Below are positions 5,461 to 9,514 of a stretch of DNA of 9,514 nucleotides, piece after piece. Origin of the DNA: Lachnospiraceae bacterium UBA7110 (lineage in GTDB: Bacteria > Bacillota > Clostridia > Lachnospirales > Lachnospiraceae); NCBI GenBank assembly GCA_002492295.1, contig DKYC01000067.1, forward strand, positions 64,098 through 73,611, written 5' to 3'. A program made the position numbers and the translations under genes. Each line of letters starts with the position of its first letter. Position 1 is the stretch's first letter. Under the pieces are notes generated by a model. That model was not told where the DNA came from. It ran no database searches and was given only the letters and a program-made list of their open reading frames with translations.

Positions 5461-7044
5461 ATGAAAAGAATAGATCATTATTATAGAAGGCTTCGGCTCT
5501 GCTGTATCGAAGCGGCAATTATTACGGTGGCAGTATGCGCTTTTTTACTGCCTTCTTTTGAAGTTTTCAGACATACGGGGGATAATTATTTTACCGTGAG
5601 CATAAATGGAACGCAGGTGGGCAGACTAGGTTCGGTGGAACGGCTTGACACGATGCTTGCAGTGGCGAGGAAGCAGGTGGCAGAGGACGCGGACGGCGAT
5701 GACCTTGTTTTTATGGATCTGGATATTGAGACCGTGGGCAGCGAGCGCGTTTTTGGCTGTGTGGATGATGAAAAGACCGTGATTGAAAATATGACGGAGA
5801 TAATGAAGGACAGTATCCGGAGTACGCTTCACCGCTCATATACCGTAAAGGTAAATGAAACATCCGTTAATTTGGGATCCTATGATGAGGTGCATGAGCT
5901 TTTGGAGCAGGCGCTCTCTCCGTATGATACCAACAGGGAGTATCAGGTAGAGCTTGCACTTGACAGTCAGAGAGAGGTTAATGTGCTTGAGGCTGTGGTG
6001 ACTTCCAAGGAAAAGCTGCACGAGGAGCTTGCACAGAGTTTTCCGAAATCGGCGGGCATTGAAGCAGAATTTGAACAGATGTTTGAAGAAATTGAGCCTG
6101 CCATCGAAAAAGATTTCGAAGATTACAATTTGGGATTGATTGACATAAACTATGCTGATAAAATAGAGGTAGTGGAGGCTTATTTGCTGGAGGATGAGCT
6201 TAACACTGTGGAGGAAGCCGTGAATCTTGTGACAAAGGAACAGGAAACGCAGGTGATTTACAAGGTAGTGGCGGGTGATACGCTTTCACAGATTTGCCTG
6301 ACCAACAATATCCCAATGGATGATCTGATTGCAATCAATGACGCGCTTGAGGATGAAAATACGATGATACGCGTTGACCAGGAGCTGGTGATTACGGTGC
6401 CGGAGCCCGACCTTTCTATTTTATGGAAGGAAGAACAGGTCTACACGGAGGACTATGAAGCGCAGGTACAGTATATTCCGAATGACGACTGGTATACGAC
6501 GCAGAGTGTGACGCTTCAGGAGCCGTCTGCGGGGCGCAGAAAAGTAGCCGCGGTAATCGAGTATGAAAACGGTCAGGAAATTGCCAGGGAAATCCTGAAA
6601 GAGGAGGTTTATGCCGAGGCGGTGCCGAAGATTGTGGAGCGTGGAACAAAGATACCGCCGACGTATATTAAGCCGATTTCAGGCGGACGCTTCAGTTCCG
6701 GATTTGGCGCAAGAAGCGCACCGACAAAAGGCGCCAGCACATATCACAGGGGTGTTGACTGGGCAGTGCCGATTGGAACTTCCGTAGTGGCATCGAACAC
6801 GGGTACGGTAGCGTTTGCGGGATGGGCAAGCGGATATGGATATGCCGTGTATATCAACCATGCGGACGGCAGACAGACACGGTATGGACATTTAAGCAAG
6901 GTGCTTGTAAAGACAGGACAGAGCGTGTCGCAGGGGGAGCGCATTGCGCTCAGCGGCAATACGGGACGAAGTACAGGACCACATGTACACTTTGAGATAC
7001 GTATAGGCGGTACTGCGGTGAATCCGTTGAAATATCTGAACTAG
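5461..7044 (+). CDS. Membrane-anchored M23 endopeptidase with LysM and G5 domains
   Basis: This is a 527-residue cell-wall hydrolase expected to cut peptidoglycan peptide cross-links outside the membrane. Residues 13-32 form one N-terminal membrane segment after a basic start, without a lipobox. Residues about 43-260 are an acidic extracellular region with two related units (near 43-58 and 127-141). A LysM domain lies at about 265-312 (YKVVAGDTLSQIC), and a G5-type domain at about 340-401 (the VAAVIEYENGQEIAREIL and GTKIPPT segments). The C-terminal peptidase domain (about 410-527) has the zinc ligands His429 and Asp433 in HRGVD and His510 in HVHFE, plus His477 in YGHLSK and His508, so it should be active. 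The ATG at 5461 is placed just before the membrane segment; GAGGG lies 11 bases upstream. An earlier TTG at 5428 would add 11 residues. The stop lies in a CTAG bordering a MITE-like element. Confidence 0.94.
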   Translation: MKRIDHYYRRLRLCCIEAAIITVAVCAFLLPSFEVFRHTGDNYFTVSINGTQVGRLGSVERLDTMLAVARKQVAEDADGDDLVFMDLDIETVGSERVFGCVDDEKTVIENMTEIMKDSIRSTLHRSYTVKVNETSVNLGSYDEVHELLEQALSPYDTNREYQVELALDSQREVNVLEAVVTSKEKLHEELAQSFPKSAGIEAEFEQMFEEIEPAIEKDFEDYNLGLIDINYADKIEVVEAYLLEDELNTVEEAVNLVTKEQETQVIYKVVAGDTLSQICLTNNIPMDDLIAINDALEDENTMIRVDQELVITVPEPDLSILWKEEQVYTEDYEAQVQYIPNDDWYTTQSVTLQEPSAGRRKVAAVIEYENGQEIAREILKEEVYAEAVPKIVERGTKIPPTYIKPISGGRFSSGFGARSAPTKGASTYHRGVDWAVPIGTSVVASNTGTVAFAGWASGYGYAVYINHADGRQTRYGHLSKVLVKTGQSVSQGERIALSGNTGRSTGPHVHFEIRIGGTAVNPLKYLN

Positions 7045-7206
7045 TGTACTGTACCGTTCATATTCAGGCAAACCTCCTTGTTTAATTTTCCATCGGACTA
7101 CGTTGGCTTTAATCGACGATGCCACTGCATCGCCTTATTCAGCCGCTTTGCCGATGAAAAATTATTCTGCGGAGTTTTACCAGATATGAATGGTACAATA
7201 CACTAG
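7041..7206. mobile_element. MITE-like palindromic element with CTAG borders
   Basis: The 166 bases form one long imperfect inverted repeat: left arm 7041-7122, loop CACT, right arm 7127-7206. The outer 24 bases of each arm match at about 21 positions (CTAGTGTA, TGTACC and TTCATAT are shared), and roughly two thirds of the whole arm can pair. It starts and ends with CTAG, readable either as the tips of the terminal repeat or as a 4-base target duplication. There is no transposase gene, so it would need one in trans. IS5-type transposases are known to use CTAG/YTAR targets, but family assignment is inference. The left CTAG contains the TAG stop of the peptidase gene. As RNA the element could also act as a 3' hairpin for that gene. 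Confidence 0.7.
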
Positions 7207-7259
7207 TGATTCTGTACAAAAATCAGTGTTATTTTGCGGAATTTCAGACACTCTTAAGA

Positions 7260-7288
7260 TTTACAAATGTTTAGAAAAGGTATATAAT
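7260..7288 (+). promoter_or_regulatory. Promoter of murA
   Basis: TTTACA (7260-7265) and a perfect TATAAT (7283-7288) are spaced by 17 bases. Transcription would begin near 7295. This makes an ATG at 7300 nearly leaderless and supports the ATG at 7336. It is the most consensus-like promoter in the window, 54 bases beyond the MITE-like element. Confidence 0.8.
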
Positions 7289-7335
7289 CGGATTTTGGTA
7301 TGAAAATTAAGAATGGTTATAGTGTGAGGTGGACG

Positions 7336-8628
7336 ATGGAACAGTACGCAATTAAGGGGGGGAATCCTCTTGTTGGTGAGGTTGAAATCGGCGGCGCAAA
7401 AAATGCAGCTCTAGGCGTACTTGCCGCGGCAATCATGACTGACGACATGACGGTTATTGAAAATCTGCCGGACGTAAGGGACATTAATGTACTTCTTCAG
7501 GCGATGGAAAGTATCGGCGTTATCGTTTACAGGTCGGAGAGACATACAGTGCGAATCAATGCATCCATGATTTCGGGGCTTGTCATTGAGGATGATTATA
7601 TAAAAAAAATAAGGGCGTCCTATTATCTTCTCGGCGCATTGCTTGGAAAATATAAGCACGCGGAGGTGGCGCTTCCGGGGGGCTGCAATATTGGCAGCAG
7701 AAAGATAGACTTACACATTAAGGGCTTTAAGGCGCTCGGCGCGGAGGTAAAGATTGAGCATGGATTGATTATTGCGGACGCGAAATATTTAAAGGGCGCA
7801 CACATATACCTGGATACGGTTTCCGTCGGCGCGACAATCAATATAATGCTGGCGGCTGTTCTTGCGGATGGAAAGACCGTGATTGAGAATGCCGCGAAGG
7901 AACCGCATGTGGTGGACGTGGCGAATTTCCTTAATTCGCTTGGCGCCAACGTAAAGGGGGCAGGTACGGACGTAATCCGGATTTCCGGCGTGAAGAAGCT
8001 TCATGGCTCGGAATATTCGATTATTCCGGACCAGATTGAGGCAGGGACGTTTATGTTTGCCGCGGCAATCACAAAGGGCGACGTGACGGTGAAAAACGTG
8101 ATACCAAAGCATTTGGAGTCGACAACTGCAAAGCTGATTGAGATGGGATGCCAGGTGGAGGAATCCGATGACGCAGTGCGCGTTGTGGCGTCAAAGCGTC
8201 TTATGAGTACGCATGTGAAGACACTCCCGTACCCGGGATTTCCAACGGACATGCAGCCTCAGATTGCGGTGTCGCTTGCGCTTGGAAAGGGAACCAGCAT
8301 TGTGACGGAAAGTATTTTTGACAACCGTTTTAAGTATGTGGATGAGCTTGCGAAGATGGGCTCGAATATTAAGGTTGAGGGAAATACGGCGATTATCGAG
8401 GGCGTGGAGCGTTTTACGAGCGCGAATTTGACGGCTCCTGATTTGCGTGCCGGCGCGGCACTTGTGTTGGCGTGCCTGACGGCGGAAGGGTTTAGCACAG
8501 TGGAGGATATTAAGTATATTGAGCGCGGTTATGAGGACTTTGACGTAAAGCTTCAGAAGCTTGGCGCCCAGATTGCGAAAGTGGACTCGGATAAGGAATT
8601 CCAGAAATTTAAACTGAAAGTTGGATGA
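7336..8628 (+). CDS. murA: UDP-N-acetylglucosamine 1-carboxyvinyltransferase (MurA)
   Basis: MurA transfers enolpyruvate from phosphoenolpyruvate to UDP-GlcNAc, the first committed step of peptidoglycan synthesis in the cytoplasm. The 430-residue chain fills the usual two-lobed EPT fold. Active-site residues line up with E. coli numbering: Lys22 and Asn23 in GGAKNAAL, Asp305 in PTDMQ, Arg371 in DLRAG and Arg397 in ERGYE. The catalytic cysteine is Cys117 in LPGGCNIGSR, so fosfomycin sensitivity is expected; the cysteine is not replaced by aspartate. The ATG at 7336 matches the conserved family start (MEQYAIKGGNPLVG) and has GAGGTGG 3-9 bases upstream. The ATG at 7300 would add 12 atypical residues and lies only about 5 bases after the likely transcription start. 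Many Firmicutes carry two murA paralogues; which one this is cannot be told. Confidence 0.97.
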   Translation: MEQYAIKGGNPLVGEVEIGGAKNAALGVLAAAIMTDDMTVIENLPDVRDINVLLQAMESIGVIVYRSERHTVRINASMISGLVIEDDYIKKIRASYYLLGALLGKYKHAEVALPGGCNIGSRKIDLHIKGFKALGAEVKIEHGLIIADAKYLKGAHIYLDTVSVGATINIMLAAVLADGKTVIENAAKEPHVVDVANFLNSLGANVKGAGTDVIRISGVKKLHGSEYSIIPDQIEAGTFMFAAAITKGDVTVKNVIPKHLESTTAKLIEMGCQVEESDDAVRVVASKRLMSTHVKTLPYPGFPTDMQPQIAVSLALGKGTSIVTESIFDNRFKYVDELAKMGSNIKVEGNTAIIEGVERFTSANLTAPDLRAGAALVLACLTAEGFSTVEDIKYIERGYEDFDVKLQKLGAQIAKVDSDKEFQKFKLKVG

Positions 8629-8746
8629 ATTTCCCCAATTGTTAAGATAGTACACATACATCCGGTCAAGGCACACTTTAAACTGTCTGAGGAAGAAGCG
8701 CAGGTTAAGACCGATAATATTTTGGAATCGTGGGAGGATATGGCAA

Positions 8747-9214
8747 ATGAAAGAATACAAGTTCTATGGATGGGAAACGGCTGACGTAAAGGATGCCAAC
8801 GGTCTGACACCGAGGGACTATTATGATATCCTTTCCGGAATCTGGTGTGCGGATACCTGTGCACCGCGGATGAGGGATGAGTGGAGTGTTCATAATCCTA
8901 CACTTGGACAGTGCTCAATCACGGCGTTCCTGATGCAGGATTTTTTCGGCGGCAGGGTATACGGTATCTTAAGACCTGATGGAAATTACCATTGTTTCAA
9001 TGTGGCAGACGGATGCGTGTTTGACCTGACCAGCGAGCAGTTTGGGGATGAAGTGTTGGATTACAGTAACTGCCCGGAGCAGTTCAGGGAAACACACTTT
9101 GCCAAAGAAGAAAAACGAAAGAGATATGAGTATCTGCGGGCACAGCTTCTTGACAGGCACCCGTTTATCCGGTCCTGCACAATGGGGCAGTTTGAAGAAA
9201 CGGAGGCAAAGTGA
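8747..9214 (+). CDS. YunG-family protein, possible papain-like Cys/His/Asp fold
   Basis: This is a 155-residue soluble protein resembling Bacillus YunG and similar uncharacterised proteins. The shared pattern is NPTLGQCSITAFLMQDFFGG (50-69), then GNYHCFN (79-85), then DLTSEQFG (93-100). The spacing of Cys56, His82 and Asp93 resembles a cysteine-protease or transglutaminase-type triad, which is an inference, not a known activity. The N-terminal part (residues 1-45) has a hydrophobic start and a CAPRMRDEW motif, and the C-terminal 50 residues are charged. GGGAGGA at 8732-8738 lies 8 bases before the ATG, and an in-frame stop at 8648 limits upstream extension. It lies 118 bases after murA with no terminator between them, so co-transcription is possible. 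The link to wall synthesis is only positional. Confidence 0.85.
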   Translation: MKEYKFYGWETADVKDANGLTPRDYYDILSGIWCADTCAPRMRDEWSVHNPTLGQCSITAFLMQDFFGGRVYGILRPDGNYHCFNVADGCVFDLTSEQFGDEVLDYSNCPEQFRETHFAKEEKRKRYEYLRAQLLDRHPFIRSCTMGQFEETEAK

Positions 9215-9297
9215 GCAGGGTGAACGCCTGGGTTTGCGGCATGTGCTGCAATAAATGTCCTTCGGAAAATGATGAAAGAATAATATTGGAAAATTAG
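9211..9297 (+). CDS. Putative 28-residue cysteine-rich small protein
   Basis: A short frame starts with GTG at 9211, overlapping the TGA stop of the YunG-family gene (GTGA), with GGAGG at 9202-9206 four bases upstream. That layout suits translational coupling. A second GTG at 9220 is an alternative. The peptide has four cysteines packed as C-x2-C-C-x2-C (residues 9, 12, 13, 16), followed by an acidic tail ending LEN. Such clustering can bind a metal or a small iron-sulfur cluster, but it may also be chance in so short a frame. I recognise no family. It lies directly before the riboswitch promoter. Confidence 0.35.
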   Translation: MSRVNAWVCGMCCNKCPSENDERIILEN

Positions 9298-9307
9298 CAG
9301 ATAGCAG

Positions 9308-9336
9308 TTGACAAGTATGTTATCATGGTATAAGAT
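9308..9336 (+). promoter_or_regulatory. Promoter of the SAM riboswitch transcript
   Basis: A perfect TTGACA (9308-9313) and TAAGAT (9331-9336) are spaced by 17 bases. Transcription would begin near 9343, about 33 bases before the aptamer's first stem. Confidence 0.8.
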
Positions 9337-9375
9337 ATAGACGATATGAAAATTCAATATTGAACGAATATAAAT

Positions 9376-9501
9376 CTCTTATTCAGAGTGGTGGAGGTAC
9401 AAAGGACCTGTGAAGCTACGGCAACCCCGTTATTTTACGGAAGGTGCCAACCTGAGCGAGTTACTGTTTGCGTGAAATGGCGATAGTTCGAACAATAAGA
9501 G
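9376..9501 (+). ncRNA. SAM-I (S-box) riboswitch aptamer
   Basis: The aptamer's closing stem P1 is formed by CTCTTATT (9376-9383) and AATAAGAG (9494-9501), a perfect 8-bp pairing. Inside are the hallmark S-box segments: CAGAGTGGTGGAGG at 9384-9397, a CCTGTGAAGC stretch near 9407, CGGCAACC near 9419, and GGTGCCAACCTGAGCGA near 9443. In this class SAM binding stabilises P1 and lets a downstream terminator form, switching off methionine or SAM synthesis or uptake genes. The terminator/antiterminator and the controlled gene lie beyond the window, so the target cannot be named. Confidence 0.95.
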
Positions 9502-9514
9502 GATTTGATTATCG

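Noticed and set aside
7041..7206. Reading the inverted-repeat element as a CRISPR unit, tRNA or simple terminator
   Set aside because: There is one copy with no spacers, no cloverleaf or anticodon arm, and no T-run after the hairpin; terminal repeats with CTAG borders fit a small transposable element better.
7300..7335. 12-residue extension of MurA from the ATG at 7300
   Set aside because: The predicted transcription start is only about 5 bases upstream and there is no ribosome site, while the ATG at 7336 matches the family N terminus and has GAGGTGG before it.
8191..8760. 189-codon minus-strand frame opposite murA
   Set aside because: It lies over well-supported murA sequence with conserved active-site residues, and its translation is rich in Arg/His/Leu typical of shadow frames.

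Overview
The window looks like chromosomal DNA from an anaerobic, low-to-mid G+C Firmicute of class Clostridia, most likely a Lachnospiraceae-type gut bacterium. This rests on the purine-rich Shine-Dalgarno sites, the sigma-A-like TTGACA/TATAAT promoters with 17-base spacers, the CIRCE-type control of a small heat-shock gene, the LysM-G5-M23 cell-wall peptidase, the YunG-type protein and an S-box (SAM-I) riboswitch. The taxon is inferred from gene style, not from a marker gene.

Left part (1-2325): the window opens inside a CIRCE heat-shock operator. Only its right half is present. It overlaps the promoter of an Hsp20 chaperone gene, which ends at a strong terminator. An ABC-type AAA ATPase follows. 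A small conserved gene of unknown function converges on the ATPase gene from the minus strand, with six bases between the two stops.

Middle part (2326-5378): a compact region with divergent promoters leads into a RelQ-type small alarmone synthetase gene. After a 305-base AT-rich gap comes a two-gene unit: a coiled-coil protein with one C-terminal membrane anchor, then a flavin-reductase-like protein 12 bases downstream. A promoter overlapping the stop of that unit drives an XRE-cupin regulator through a leader of about 125 bases. The regulator gene ends in a terminator whose stem contains its last codons.

Right part (5379-9514): a membrane-anchored LysM-G5-M23 endopeptidase is followed by a 166-base hairpin-forming, MITE-like element. 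This element is bordered by CTAG on both sides, and the left CTAG contains the peptidase stop codon. Next are murA, with its own near-consensus promoter and all expected active-site residues, a YunG-family protein, and a possible 28-residue cysteine-rich peptide overlapping the yunG-like stop. The window ends in a promoter and a SAM-I riboswitch aptamer whose expression platform and target gene lie outside.

Functionally this is mostly core and housekeeping DNA: protein quality control, the stringent response, peptidoglycan synthesis and remodelling, redox, and methionine/SAM control. I see no phage, CRISPR or obvious defence island. The less ordinary items are the MITE-like element, the cysteine-rich mini-ORF, a possible fourU-like element masking the hsp20 ribosome site, the lone ATPase, and the uncharacterised tail-anchored coiled-coil gene paired with a flavoprotein.
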